Notes under the pieces: model-generated
Told to the model about the DNA's origin: nothing
Databases searched by the model: none
What the model saw: the letters and a program-made list of their open reading frames with translations, nothing else
Origin: JBOGJI01 sp050747865
GTDB lineage: Bacteria > Acidobacteriota > Thermoanaerobaculia > Multivoradales > JAHEKO01
Assembly (NCBI GenBank): GCA_050747865.1
Contig: JBOGJI010000049.1
Location: forward strand, 1-45,218
Direction of reading: 5' to 3'
DNA: 45,218 bases
In this document: one piece after another, positions 1 through 12,430 of the stretch
Layout: the number at the start of each line of letters is the position of its first letter
Position numbering within the stretch: the first letter of the stretch is position 1
Made by a program: the position numbers and the translations under genes

Positions 1-1
1 C

Positions 2-100
2 GGCGAGTCGATGGACCGCTTCCTCGACCACTACAGCATGCGCATCGCCGACCGCCTCGGCCTCGAGCTCCCCGACACCGAACACCTCCGCTGGCGCTGA
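2..100 (+). CDS. C-terminal end of an unidentified protein (truncated by window edge)
   Basis: An open frame enters from the left edge and ends at a TGA at 98-100, giving the last 32 residues of a protein ending in HLRWR. The GC-rich third positions match the neighbouring genes, so it is probably real coding sequence. Too little is visible to name a family. The next gene is convergent and its stop lies only 22 bases away. Confidence 0.5.
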   Translation, partial: GESMDRFLDHYSMRIADRLGLELPDTEHLRWR

Positions 101-122
101 AGGGGAGCGCACGAAGTCCTGA

Positions 123-2948
<2,826 letters not shown>

Positions 2949-3004
2949 CACGAAACTCCTTCCACGGGAATCAGGGGACGGGGCATTGTACGCGCAGCCC
3001 CGCC

Positions 3005-3211
3005 TCAGGTTGCTGGTTGCCCATCGGGCTCGAAGATCTCCTCGATCGGCCGGCCGAAGGTGCGGGCGATGCGGAACGCCAGAGGCAGGCTGGGGTCGTA
3101 TTTGCCGGTCTCGATCGCGTTGACGGTCTGGCGCGACACCTCCAGCTCCTCGGCCAGCCGCGCCTGGGTCCAGTCGCGCTCGGCGCGCAGCACTTTCAGG
3201 CGGTTCTTCAT
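3005..3211 (-). CDS. XRE/Cro-type helix-turn-helix regulator, 68 aa
   Basis: Small DNA-binding protein consisting of essentially one HTH_3 (Cro/C1) domain: RLAEELEVSRQTVNAIETGKYDPSLPLAFRIA is the usual helix-turn-helix order, split here by the turn at 'EVS'. The ATG at 3211 overlaps the stop of the membrane-protein gene before it (ATGA), so the two are translationally coupled. Family knowledge: such short XRE proteins are often encoded directly after a small multi-pass membrane protein and regulate that operon. The inverted repeat over the upstream promoter would be its natural target, which is an inference. The longer frames starting upstream are shadows of the membrane gene. Confidence 0.9.
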   Translation of the reverse strand: MKNRLKVLRAERDWTQARLAEELEVSRQTVNAIETGKYDPSLPLAFRIARTFGRPIEEIFEPDGQPAT

Positions 3212-3660
3212 GCGTAGCGCCTCGCACCCAGGAACACGCCCACCGCGTAGCAGACGCACATGACGACGATGGGATCGCCGATGTCGACGTTCATGATCCC
3301 CGCCCGCTCGATCAGCGAGAAAGCGAACTCCGCGACGAATCCGCCGGCGAAGCCCCAGGCCAAGGCCTCGAGCTGGATCTTGCGCTGCAGCTCGTCGGCC
3401 TCGCGGACGAAGCGCACATAGGCCAGGACGACGACGATCCCCAGAGCGGTCGAGGCGGCGATCGCGAGGTAGGTCCAGAGACCGCTCGGAAGCGCCTCGG
3501 TCCGGATCGCGAACGTCGTCGCGAGGAAGCTCACCATCCACACGAACAGCCATCCGGTCGCTCTCCACGAGTTGCGGCGATCGCGCGCGGTCATCGGGCG
3601 GCAGGTCGTCAGGAAGCGCGCGAGCGCGCCCGGCTTGCTGGTCTGGGTCTCTTCGTTCAT
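3208..3660 (-). CDS. Small multi-pass membrane protein paired with XRE regulator
   Basis: A 150-residue protein with a charged N-terminal cytoplasmic stretch (about residues 1-35) and four hydrophobic segments at roughly 36-55, 64-85, 103-122 and 128-145. The ATG at 3660 has AAGGAGA eight bases upstream, so it is preferred over the in-frame ATG at 3747, which lies upstream of the promoter -35. The gene is first in a two- or three-gene operon with the HTH regulator, possibly including the S9 peptidase, and sits behind a near-consensus promoter. The 'READELQRKIQLEALAW' stretch is typical of small membrane proteins found next to XRE regulators. Function is unknown; a sensing or co-regulator role is only an inference from the pairing. 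Confidence 0.85.
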   Translation of the reverse strand: MNEETQTSKPGALARFLTTCRPMTARDRRNSWRATGWLFVWMVSFLATTFAIRTEALPSGLWTYLAIAASTALGIVVVLAYVRFVREADELQRKIQLEALAWGFAGGFVAEFAFSLIERAGIMNVDIGDPIVVMCVCYAVGVFLGARRYA

Positions 3661-3705
3661 AGTCAACTCTCCTTTTCTTATAGACAATTCTACTTGATAT
3701 CTCGC

Positions 3706-3734
3706 ATTGTAATGCCTCCTTGTCTTGATGTCAA
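3706..3734 (-). promoter_or_regulatory. Near-consensus sigma70 promoter for the membrane protein/HTH operon
   Basis: On the minus strand the -35 TTGACA (3734-3729) and the -10 TACAAT (3711-3706) are separated by exactly 17 bases. The start codon is about 45 bases downstream of the -10. This is one of the two best promoters visible in the window. Confidence 0.8.
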
Positions 3735-3746
3735 GTGTGCAAGACA
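3721..3746. promoter_or_regulatory. Inverted repeat overlapping the -35 box (possible operator)
   Basis: TGTCTTG (3721-3727) and CAAGACA (3740-3746) form a perfect 7-base inverted repeat around a 12-base centre that contains the -35 box. A repressor bound here would block polymerase. The small XRE protein encoded in the operon is the obvious candidate; this is an inference from position only. Confidence 0.45.
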
Positions 3747-3747
3747 A

Positions 3748-4998
3748 TCAGGTTTTCGGTCGCTCCGCCCCGCGGGAGCTCCCGCGCACGGAGAGCAGCC
3801 GGTTGCCGGCCACGGCCAGCGCCGCGGTCACGACCAGGGTGGGCACGGTGGCGCCCCAGCGCCAGGGCAGGTGGGTGAGCGTCTGGTAGGTGGCGACGCC
3901 AGCGAGCCAGGCGGCCATTCCCGCCCAGTTCCACGGCGTCGTGCCCTCCGAGCGCCGACTCGTGAAGAAGTGCACGATCGCCACCGCCAGCAGCGGCAGC
4001 AGCAGGGTCGCGATCCAGCCCATGAAGTCGGCGTAGCGGTCGATCAGGCGAGGGGAGACGAGACCGAGCAGGGTGCCGAGACCTCCCAAGAGCAGCACCG
4101 TGCCGCGCTCCGGGGCCCGCGGCCAGAGATTCTTCAGCGCCAGCGAGGAGAGGTAGATGTTGACGAAGTTGGTGGTGATGGTGGACAGCGCCATCAACAA
4201 CAGGGCCGGCGCCGGCAGCCCCACACCGAGGATCATGGCGGTGGGGCTGGCGCCGCCGCCCGCCAGCCCGGCGCCCGCTCCCAGGGTCATGAGCCAGAGA
4301 CTGGCGGCGGCGAGCCCGAGACCGCAGGCCCAGGCCGCCTTTGTCTCGCTCCTCTGGTGGCGCGTGTAGTCGGCGAACATCAACGCCCAGCTCACCTGGT
4401 AGCCGACCACGATGTCGAGGCCGGCGAGCCAGGGCAGCGCCCCGGTGCCGCCGCGCTCCAGCACCTCGCGGGCCGGGCCGGCGAACAGCGCCCAGGTGAT
4501 CGCCACCCCGACCACGGCCAGCGCCGGCACCGCGATCTTGTCGAACGCCGCCATCGCCCGCGGCCCGAACAGCGCGATCCCCACCGCCACCACGCCGACC
4601 GCCAGGCTCCAGGCCCATCCCGGGCCGCCCATCAAGGCCGTGCACGCCGCCGCCGCGATGACGTTGTTGAGCGCGATCCAGGCGAAGTTGGTGACGATGA
4701 GCAGCAGCGAGATCGCCGCCGCCCCGCGGCGGCCGAAGGGCCGGCGCAGCAGCACCATGGTCGGCACCCCGAACCGCGGCCCCAGCCTCGCCAGCACGGC
4801 GATCGGCAGCGTGCCCAGCGCCACCCCCAACACGATCAGGAGGACCGCCTGGCGCAGCGAGAAGGCCGGCGCCAGCGCCCCGCCGGTGACCAGCGTCGTG
4901 GTGACGACGTTGGCCCCCGCGAACAGCGCCAGCACGTCCCAGAACGTCGCCGTACGCTGCCCCTCGGGCACGGGCCGCAGATCGAGTCCGGGATCCAT
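3748..4998 (-). CDS. NCS1-type (purine/cytosine permease-like) transporter
   Basis: A 416-residue inner-membrane protein with about twelve hydrophobic segments. Near the N-terminus, 'ATFWDVLALFAGANV' and the following glycine-rich helices match the opening of nucleobase:cation symporter-1 proteins (cytosine permease/allantoin permease type). 'SWALMFADYTRHQRS' corresponds to the middle signature region, where substrate-contacting aromatic and polar residues sit. The family imports nucleobases or related compounds with H+ or Na+; the substrate cannot be told from the sequence. The ATG at 4998 lies 49 bases from the divergent DUF971 start. Its stop lies 13 bases before the -35 of the next operon on the same strand, so it is probably a single-gene unit. 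Confidence 0.85.
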   Translation of the reverse strand: MDPGLDLRPVPEGQRTATFWDVLALFAGANVVTTTLVTGGALAPAFSLRQAVLLIVLGVALGTLPIAVLARLGPRFGVPTMVLLRRPFGRRGAAAISLLLIVTNFAWIALNNVIAAAACTALMGGPGWAWSLAVGVVAVGIALFGPRAMAAFDKIAVPALAVVGVAITWALFAGPAREVLERGGTGALPWLAGLDIVVGYQVSWALMFADYTRHQRSETKAAWACGLGLAAASLWLMTLGAGAGLAGGGASPTAMILGVGLPAPALLLMALSTITTNFVNIYLSSLALKNLWPRAPERGTVLLLGGLGTLLGLVSPRLIDRYADFMGWIATLLLPLLAVAIVHFFTSRRSEGTTPWNWAGMAAWLAGVATYQTLTHLPWRWGATVPTLVVTAALAVAGNRLLSVRGSSRGAERPKT

Positions 4999-5038
4999 GG
5001 GTTGGCCGCCGATTCTGCCAGCCCGGCTTCAGGGTGGC

Positions 5039-5044
5039 TACAAT
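5039..5044 (+). promoter_or_regulatory. -10 element TACAAT giving a (near-)leaderless transcript
   Basis: TACAAT ends three bases before the ATG at 5048 and six bases before the in-frame GTG at 5051. No -35 close to consensus and no Shine-Dalgarno is visible. Transcription would begin at about the start codon, which suggests a leaderless mRNA and makes GTG 5051 an equally good start. Confidence 0.5.
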
Positions 5045-5047
5045 CCC

Positions 5048-5377
5048 ATGGTGACCGAAGCGGTTCTCACCGAGGCTCGGCGCCTACCGGAGGCACGCAA
5101 GCTGCGGCTGACCTGGTCGGACGGGCATTCCGCCGAGCTCGACTACGACTACCTGCGCGGCTGGTGCCCCTGCGCCGGCTGCCAGGGCCACGTGGGCGAG
5201 CCGCGCTTCCGCCCCGTGAGCCGGCCGGTCGACCTGCTGGAGATCCAGCCGGTCGGCAACTACGCCATCACCTTCCGCTGGTCGGACGGCCACGCCACCG
5301 GCATCTACCGCTTCGACTTCCTGCGCCAGATCTCTGCTCGGAAGCCGGACGAAGAGCCCGACACCCACTCGCCATGA
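5048..5377 (+). CDS. DUF971 / gamma-butyrobetaine hydroxylase-like N-terminal domain protein
   Basis: A 109-residue protein that consists of a single DUF971 (GBBH-like N-terminal) domain. The hallmark is visible: two 'WSDGH' strands (residues about 23-27 and 78-82) flanking an 'LRGWCPCAGCQ' motif with a CxCxxC metal-ligand cluster, here without the fused dioxygenase seen in eukaryotic proteins. Stand-alone bacterial forms are widespread, and some have been associated with iron-sulfur cluster handling; the role here is not shown. Start is ATG 5048 or GTG 5051 just after a -10 box. The C-terminus is convergent with the DUF5671 gene, with 37 bases between stops. Confidence 0.85.
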   Translation: MVTEAVLTEARRLPEARKLRLTWSDGHSAELDYDYLRGWCPCAGCQGHVGEPRFRPVSRPVDLLEIQPVGNYAITFRWSDGHATGIYRFDFLRQISARKPDEEPDTHSP

Positions 5378-5414
5378 ACGCGCACCCCAGCGCGGGGCCC
5401 GCAGTGCCGCCGCG

Positions 5415-6500
5415 TCATGGAGTAATCGGTTCGTCTTGCAGCACGTTGAGGTCGAAGCAGTGGTGGCCCGCCGGGTGGTTCCAGCGCGGCTGCATTCGTT
5501 CGCCGCGCTTGCGGTCGAAACGCGCGCAGAGGCGGTAGCGATCTTCGCCCAGGACCTGGTAGCCGTAGGGCTCGCCCGTTTCCGGATCGCGAATCTCGGG
5601 ACGCACCGACCGTGCCTGGCGCATGAGCTCGTCGAGGCTCTGCGGTAGCGGACGGAGCATCCGACGATCGCCCCGCGTCCACCGCGTCTCGCCCAGCGTC
5701 ATGTCTTGGACCTCGTTGTGGATGACTTGCAGATGCTCCACACGGCGCTGGTCCAGCCTGCGGGTCCGGCCCGCCGCCGGCGAGCCGATGTAGATCGCAC
5801 CCCAGATGACGGCGATCGCCGTCAGGCCGGCCGCAAGGGATCCGAATCCGAGGTGCAGGCGGGCACCCGCGCCGCCGGCTCCCGGCGCGCGCAAGGTGCG
5901 CAAGTAGTAAACGAACGTCGCCGCGGCAATGACGCCCAGGACCACGACCTTGAGCAGGAAGCGCAGCGAGAGCTCTCCCTCGAGCAGGTGGTAGACGAGC
6001 ACGATGAGGTCGCACATTAGGGTCGCCGCAGCGACGAACAGCGTCAGGTACGTGAGCCACCGCCGGACACCGCTGGTGGCCTTCTCGGGCTTGGCCCGTT
6101 GCTCGCGCACCAGGAATCGCGTCAGCCACAGGTACAGAGGGAATGCCACGATCAGCGCGGCCAGCGAGCGGCGAATCCCCGACAGCACCGGGCTGAGGGA
6201 TGTCGGGTGATCGACGGCTGGATCCGGCAACGCGAGCCCGATATAGGTGAAGAAGAGCACGATCAGCGACACCGCCGCGGTGTAGAAGGCGGCGAAGGTC
6301 AGGAGGTGGAGGAAGGCGTCGCGGGCGCCGCCGGTGTCGGGCGGGGCGGGGATGGGGAGCTCCAGAGCCTGAGCGGACAGGGCCTGGGCGATGTCGCGCT
6401 CCTTCCAGCCGGCCGAAAGCAGCAGCATGCGGATGGCCATGGGGTCGAGGCCCCGCTCGCGGGCATGCTCGACGAACGCGGTGAGCTCGGAGCTCAACAT
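5415..6500 (-). CDS. DUF5671 domain membrane protein
   Basis: A 361-residue protein. The N-terminal 50 residues are soluble ('FVEHARERGLDPMAIRMLLLSAGWKERDI', a UBA-like helical stretch split by a conserved glycine). Then come about five hydrophobic segments between residues 60 and 240, starting 'DAFLHLLTFAAFYTAA', which matches the DUF5671 pattern. The last 120 residues are periplasmic or cytoplasmic and contain 'DPETGEPYGYQVLGEDRYRLCARF', a motif seen at the C-termini of similar proteins. The ATG at 6500 is preceded by GGAGG. It follows the molybdopterin oxidoreductase by 12 bases on the same strand, so both are probably one transcript. Function is unknown. Confidence 0.8.
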   Translation of the reverse strand: MLSSELTAFVEHARERGLDPMAIRMLLLSAGWKERDIAQALSAQALELPIPAPPDTGGARDAFLHLLTFAAFYTAAVSLIVLFFTYIGLALPDPAVDHPTSLSPVLSGIRRSLAALIVAFPLYLWLTRFLVREQRAKPEKATSGVRRWLTYLTLFVAAATLMCDLIVLVYHLLEGELSLRFLLKVVVLGVIAAATFVYYLRTLRAPGAGGAGARLHLGFGSLAAGLTAIAVIWGAIYIGSPAAGRTRRLDQRRVEHLQVIHNEVQDMTLGETRWTRGDRRMLRPLPQSLDELMRQARSVRPEIRDPETGEPYGYQVLGEDRYRLCARFDRKRGERMQPRWNHPAGHHCFDLNVLQDEPITP

Positions 6501-6512
6501 GGATCCCTCCTC

Positions 6513-8528
<2,016 letters not shown>

Positions 8529-8535
8529 TGCGACC

Positions 8536-8541
8536 AGTCTA
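8536..8541 (-). promoter_or_regulatory. -10 element TAGACT for the molybdopterin oxidoreductase (leaderless)
   Basis: On the minus strand TAGACT is followed by seven bases and the GTG at 8528. There is no Shine-Dalgarno. The spacing fits transcription starting at the start codon. Confidence 0.4.
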
Positions 8542-8565
8542 CGGCAGTCCCGCCTCCGCCGCCCG

Positions 8566-8571
8566 TAAAAT
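8566..8571 (+). promoter_or_regulatory. -10 element TAAAAT for mqnP (leaderless)
   Basis: TAAAAT is followed by exactly six bases and the ATG at 8578, in a 49-base divergent spacer. No Shine-Dalgarno is present, again consistent with a leaderless mRNA. Confidence 0.5.
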
Positions 8572-8577
8572 GACGTC

Positions 8578-9444
8578 ATGAGGTTCTGGCGGCGGCTGCG
8601 GGTCGTGCTCGAGATGATCAAGTTCGAGCATACGGTGTTCGCGCTGCCGTTCGCGCTCATGGGGATGATGCTGGCGGCCGAGGGGTGGCCGGCGTGGTCC
8701 ACGGTGGGCTGGATCGTGGTGGCGACGGTGGGCGCGCGGTCGGCGGCCATGGGGTTCAACCGGCTGGCCGATCGGCGGCTCGACGCCGCCAACCCGCGCA
8801 CCGCCACCCGGGCGCTGCCTGCGGGGCTGGTGAGCCCCAGGTTCGTCGCCCTGTTCGTCGCCGCGAGCTGCCTGCTGTTCCTGCTCGCCGCCTGGCGGCT
8901 GAACCCGCTCTGCCTGGCGCTCTCGCCTCTGGCGCTGGCCGTCTTGCTGGGTTACTCCTACACCAAGCGGTTCACTGCGCTGTCCCACCTGGTGCTCGGC
9001 CTGGCCCTGGCTGGGGCGCCGGTCGGGGCCTGGATCGCCGTGCGCGGCGACGTCGCCTGGACACCGCTGGTACTGGCCGGCGCGGTGCTGCTCTGGGTGG
9101 CGGGCTTCGACGTGCTCTACTCGCTGCAGGACACCGCGTTCGACCGCGGGCTGGGCCTGCACTCGATCCCCGCGCGCCTGGGTGAGGTGCCGGCGCTGGT
9201 GGTCTCCGCGGGCATGCACGTCGGCACCCTGGCGCTGCTGGCCTGGCTGCCGCGCGTGTACCCGCCCGGCTTGGGGAAGCTCTACTGGAGCGGCTGGATC
9301 GCCTGCCTGGCGCTCACCGCCTGGCAGCACTGGATCGTCCGGCCCGGCGATCTATCGCGCCTCAATGCCGCCTTCTTCACCGCCAACGGGGCGCTCTCCA
9401 TCGTGCTCTTCGCGCTCACCGGCGCCGACCTGCTCATCCGGTGA
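8578..9444 (+). CDS. mqnP: UbiA-family prenyltransferase, probable MqnP of the futalosine menaquinone pathway
   Basis: A 288-residue integral membrane prenyltransferase that attaches a polyprenyl chain to an aromatic acid. Two Asp-rich signatures are visible: 'NRLADRRLDAANPRT' (the NxxxD...D motif, about residues 61-75) for the prenyl diphosphate, and 'DVLYSLQDTAFDRGLGLHSIP' split across residues 180-200 for the second Mg site. About eight hydrophobic helices surround them. The sequence looks like bacterial UbiA/MqnP proteins that prenylate 1,4-dihydroxy-6-naphthoate, and the nearby mqnE supports the menaquinone assignment. Its 3' end overlaps by 11 bases with the convergent membrane-protein gene. 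Confidence 0.85.
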   Translation: MRFWRRLRVVLEMIKFEHTVFALPFALMGMMLAAEGWPAWSTVGWIVVATVGARSAAMGFNRLADRRLDAANPRTATRALPAGLVSPRFVALFVAASCLLFLLAAWRLNPLCLALSPLALAVLLGYSYTKRFTALSHLVLGLALAGAPVGAWIAVRGDVAWTPLVLAGAVLLWVAGFDVLYSLQDTAFDRGLGLHSIPARLGEVPALVVSAGMHVGTLALLAWLPRVYPPGLGKLYWSGWIACLALTAWQHWIVRPGDLSRLNAAFFTANGALSIVLFALTGADLLIR

Positions 9445-10021
9445 GCTCCGGTGTCCGGTGGACATCAGCGGGAACCGTGGAACGGACGGGAAGCACCCCG
9501 GTCGCGTATGCGGCCAGCCCGGCGGCGGCCGCGAGCAGGATCCAGCCGGGCGACATCAGGCTGTTCCCGCCCGCCAGGACCAGGCCGACCGAGGCCACGG
9601 TCAGAGCGGCGGCCAAGAGCCGGCGCGAGCGGCGGCGGGCGGCCAGAACGGCGAGCACGCCGCTCACGGCGATGGGCACACGCGCCCGGTGTTTCGTGCC
9701 AACCAGGTCTTCGTCCCGGATGCCGGGCACCATGAGGAGCGTAGAACCGATCCAGTCGGGAACCTCGGTCGTCTCCCTCACCAGCGCGTCGTACGTCAAG
9801 CCATCCCAATCCACCTGGCTTCGCCACATTGTGTGGCTCTCGAGCTTCCACTTCGGGGTGTAGAGCACTCCCGGCGGCAGGGGCTTGGCGAGACGCGACC
9901 AGGGCGCGCCGAGAGACAAGAGCAGCAGGCCGCCCGCAACGCCGAGGAGACCGCGCCGCAGGGGAAGCGGCCGGCGGTCCGTGAGCCAGCCACGCCACGC
10001 GAGCAGCGGACGGATCCTCAT
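9434..10021 (-). CDS. Hypothetical membrane protein, 195 aa
   Basis: The ATG at 10021 overlaps the stop of the preceding gene (ATGA), which fixes the start. There is a first hydrophobic segment at about residues 25-42. Next comes a soluble stretch with 'YTPKWKLESHTMWRSQVDWDGLTYD' (split by the TM-distal loop), probably extracytoplasmic and rich in Trp and Asp. Two to three further hydrophobic segments lie between residues 110 and 175, with a short polar tail. I do not recognise a family. It forms a two-gene unit with the upstream membrane protein and is convergent with mqnP. Confidence 0.65.
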   Translation of the reverse strand: MRIRPLLAWRGWLTDRRPLPLRRGLLGVAGGLLLLSLGAPWSRLAKPLPPGVLYTPKWKLESHTMWRSQVDWDGLTYDALVRETTEVPDWIGSTLLMVPGIRDEDLVGTKHRARVPIAVSGVLAVLAARRRSRRLLAAALTVASVGLVLAGGNSLMSPGWILLAAAAGLAAYATGVLPVRSTVPADVHRTPELTG

Positions 10022-10503
10022 CGCGGCCGGCCAGGCGCGAGCCACAGGGCACCGCCGGCCGCGGCGACACCCGCCGTCAACAAGAAGCCCGCGTTCGAGG
10101 CGATGGAGGGCAGCACGACGAGCAGCCAGAAACCCGCGAGGCCGGCCGTGGCCACGGCCGCCACCTTCCACGCCTTGCCCTCGCGCGACCCCAGGAGAGT
10201 CAGCAACTGGGCGAAGACACAGCCCAGGGCAAAGAGCGCCCACAGAGGCGTGCGCCACATCCAGCTGCTGCGCAGGCCCCAGATGAGGCCGACCGACACG
10301 GCAACGACCGCCAGCACGGCGAGAATCCGGTCGCCGGCACCACGCGACGCGGCTGCCGGGACGCCGGAGGCGACCGCGGTCGGCCCGGTCTCTCCCGCCG
10401 CCGGACGGCTGGCTCCGGCCCCCCCGCCTTGCCGCCCCGGGTTGGGCTCCGGCCGAGGCGTCTCACCATGACGCAGGGGGAGATCGGCCAGCTCATTGTC
10501 CAT
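10018..10503 (-). CDS. Hypothetical membrane protein, 161 aa
   Basis: Residues 1-50 are polar and Pro/Gly/Ala-rich. Residues about 52-72, 76-93, 103-122 and 126-150 are hydrophobic, giving four predicted membrane helices; 'LRSSWMWRTPLWALFALG' lies between helices one and two. ATG 10503 is supported by a TACGAT box six bases upstream and by coupling to the downstream gene. No family recognised. It is divergent from mqnE with 95 bases between starts. Confidence 0.6.
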   Translation of the reverse strand: MDNELADLPLRHGETPRPEPNPGRQGGGAGASRPAAGETGPTAVASGVPAAASRGAGDRILAVLAVVAVSVGLIWGLRSSWMWRTPLWALFALGCVFAQLLTLLGSREGKAWKVAAVATAGLAGFWLLVVLPSIASNAGFLLTAGVAAAGGALWLAPGRPR

Positions 10504-10509
10504 ATGCGA

Positions 10510-10515
10510 ATCGTA
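10510..10515 (-). promoter_or_regulatory. -10 element TACGAT (leaderless) for the membrane-protein pair
   Basis: Minus-strand TACGAT is followed by exactly six bases and the ATG at 10503. This is the same geometry as the mqnP start. Confidence 0.4.
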
Positions 10516-10571
10516 TCCCAGCTTCTCTCTCCGCCCCGGCGCCCTGCCGGTCCGAGCCGCGGGGACTTCGC

Positions 10572-10577
10572 TATACT
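10572..10577 (+). promoter_or_regulatory. -10 element TATACT upstream of mqnE
   Basis: TATACT lies 21 bases before the GTG at 10599. The -35 region (GGTCCG) is poor. Weak support on its own. Confidence 0.3.
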
Positions 10578-10598
10578 CCCGCGGTCCACGAGGCTGCC

Positions 10599-11768
10599 GT
10601 GTCACCTTCCCCGCGCCCCATCGAGCCCGAACGCTTTCCCTCCGAGCTCCAGGACCTGGCGGCCAAGGTGCGCGACGGCGCGCGCCTCGACGCCGACGAC
10701 GCGCTGCTCTGCTACACCACCCCGCACCTGCTGCATCTGGGCAAGCTGGCCGACCACGTGCGCCGGCGGCGCCACGACGCGGTGACCTACTTCAACGTCA
10801 ACCGGCACATCAACCCGACCAACGTCTGCGTCTACACCTACAACTGCAAGTTCTGCAGCTTCGCGGCCCTGCCCGGCGAGGAGCACGCCTGGGAGATGAG
10901 CCACGAGGACGTCTACCGGCAGGCCGCCGAGCAGGGCGGCAACGCGGTCACCGAGTTCCACATCGTCGGCGGCGTCCATCCGACCCTGTCTCTCGAGTGG
11001 TACTGCGAGATGCTGCGGGGCTTGAAAGCGCGCTTCCCGGACGTGCACCTCAAGGCCTTCACGGCGATCGAGGTCGGCTGGTTCGCGCAGAAGGAGAAGC
11101 TCTCCATCCGCGAGGTGCTGGAGCGCCTGCGCGACGCCGGCATGGGGAGCCTGCCCGGCGGCGGCGCCGAGATCTTCCACCGCGAGGTGCGAGAGGTCAT
11201 CTGCGACGGCAAGCTCGACGCCGACGAGTGGCTGGAGGTCCACCGCACCGCCCACCAGATGGGGATCCCGTCGAACTGCACCATGCTCTACGGCCATGTG
11301 GAGGGGCCGGAGCACCGGGTCGACCACCTGCTGCGCCTGCGCCGGCTCGAGGACGAGGCCCCCGGGTTCAACGCCTACATCCCGCTGCCCTATCACCCGG
11401 AGAACAACTACCTCGGGCTCACCCACCACACCACCGGCACGCGGGATCTGCGCGAGATCGCCACCGCCCGCCTGGTGCTCGACAACATCCCGCACATCAA
11501 GGCGTATTGGATCGGGCTGACCCCGAAGTTGGCGCAGACGGCGCTCTCCTTCGGCGCCAACGACCTCGACGGCACGGTGGTCGAGGAGACCATCTATCAC
11601 ATGGCCGGGGCGGTGAGCGAGCAGCAGCTGACCCGCGCCGAGCTCGAGCGCATCGTGCGCGAGGCGGGATTCGTGCCCGTCGAGCGGGACACCCTCTACA
11701 ACCCCATGACGCGGCCGGCGGCCGAGCCAGGAGCCTGTCCGACAGATAGGCGCCGCGCCGCGTGTTGA
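10599..11768 (+). CDS. mqnE: Aminodeoxyfutalosine synthase MqnE (radical SAM)
   Basis: Radical SAM enzyme that joins the chorismate-derived enolpyruvyl-benzoate to the adenosyl radical to make aminofutalosine, an early step of the futalosine menaquinone pathway. 'FNVNRHINPTNVC', 'GGVHPTLSLEWYCEML', 'LPGGGAEIF' and 'GIPSNCTMLYGHVEG' are characteristic of the MqnE/CofH-like group. The [4Fe-4S] cysteines are Cys77, Cys83 and Cys86, so the spacing is CX5CX2C instead of CX3CX2C. The two extra residues coincide with a tandem CTACAC/CTACAA repeat in the DNA at 10832-10843. GTG 10599 is the only plausible start. The last 15 residues run past the normal end and overlap the deoxynucleoside kinase start by seven bases. 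Confidence 0.9.
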   Translation: MSPSPRPIEPERFPSELQDLAAKVRDGARLDADDALLCYTTPHLLHLGKLADHVRRRRHDAVTYFNVNRHINPTNVCVYTYNCKFCSFAALPGEEHAWEMSHEDVYRQAAEQGGNAVTEFHIVGGVHPTLSLEWYCEMLRGLKARFPDVHLKAFTAIEVGWFAQKEKLSIREVLERLRDAGMGSLPGGGAEIFHREVREVICDGKLDADEWLEVHRTAHQMGIPSNCTMLYGHVEGPEHRVDHLLRLRRLEDEAPGFNAYIPLPYHPENNYLGLTHHTTGTRDLREIATARLVLDNIPHIKAYWIGLTPKLAQTALSFGANDLDGTVVEETIYHMAGAVSEQQLTRAELERIVREAGFVPVERDTLYNPMTRPAAEPGACPTDRRRAAC

Positions 11769-12418
11769 GCTCTCCCGACTCCCTCCCCTTCCACTACATC
11801 GCGGTCGACGGCCCGATCGGCGTCGGCAAGACCAGCCTGGTGGAGCTGCTGGCCCGGCGCTTCGAGGGGGTCAAGCTCCTGGAGGACGTCGAGAATCCGT
11901 TCCTGACCGACTTCTATAACGACCGCGCGGGCTCGGCCTTCCAGACCGAGCTCTATTTCCTGCTCACCCGCTTCAAGCAGCAGCAGGAGATCCAGCAACG
12001 CGGCCTGTTCGACCGGCTGCTGCTGGCGGACTACACCTTCCCCAAGAACCGCATCTTCGCCTACCTCAACCTCTCCGACGCAGAGCTGATGCTGTTCGAC
12101 AAGCTCTACGCCCTGCTCGAGCCGCAGATCGCGGTGCCCGACCTGATCATCTACCTGAACGCGGACTTGAAGACCTGCAAGGAGCGCATCCACCGCCGCG
12201 CCAGGAGCGCCGAGCGCCAGATCGCCGACGACTACCTCGCCGAGCTGCTCGACGCCTACGCCCACTACTACCACCACTACGACGGCTCCCCGGTCCTCGC
12301 CGTCGACACCCGCAACTTGAACTTCGTCGACCGCCCCGAGGACTTCGAGGAGCTGGTCCACCAGCTCGCCCAGCCCTTGAAGGGCACCCGCTACTACGTC
12401 CCCCGCGGCGCGGCGTAA
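11762..12418 (+). CDS. Deoxynucleoside kinase (deoxyadenosine/deoxyguanosine kinase-like)
   Basis: A 218-residue cytosolic kinase that phosphorylates deoxynucleosides for salvage. The P-loop 'GPIGVGKTS' is at residues 17-25. 'DRLLLADYTFPKNRIF' corresponds to the conserved DRS-like motif that contacts the sugar, and 'RIHRRARSAER' is the arginine-rich lid. The length fits the dNK family. It starts at GTG 11762 inside the end of mqnE, so it is translationally coupled to it, which is an odd partner for menaquinone synthesis. The exact base specificity cannot be read from the sequence. Confidence 0.85.
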   Translation: MLSSPDSLPFHYIAVDGPIGVGKTSLVELLARRFEGVKLLEDVENPFLTDFYNDRAGSAFQTELYFLLTRFKQQQEIQQRGLFDRLLLADYTFPKNRIFAYLNLSDAELMLFDKLYALLEPQIAVPDLIIYLNADLKTCKERIHRRARSAERQIADDYLAELLDAYAHYYHHYDGSPVLAVDTRNLNFVDRPEDFEELVHQLAQPLKGTRYYVPRGAA

Positions 12419-12430
12419 AGCCGCTCGTCG

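Noticed and set aside
3694..5538. Plus-strand open frame of 614 codons over the NCS1 transporter
   Set aside because: Composition (Gln/Arg/His/Gly) is typical of antisense; the minus strand encodes a clear permease.
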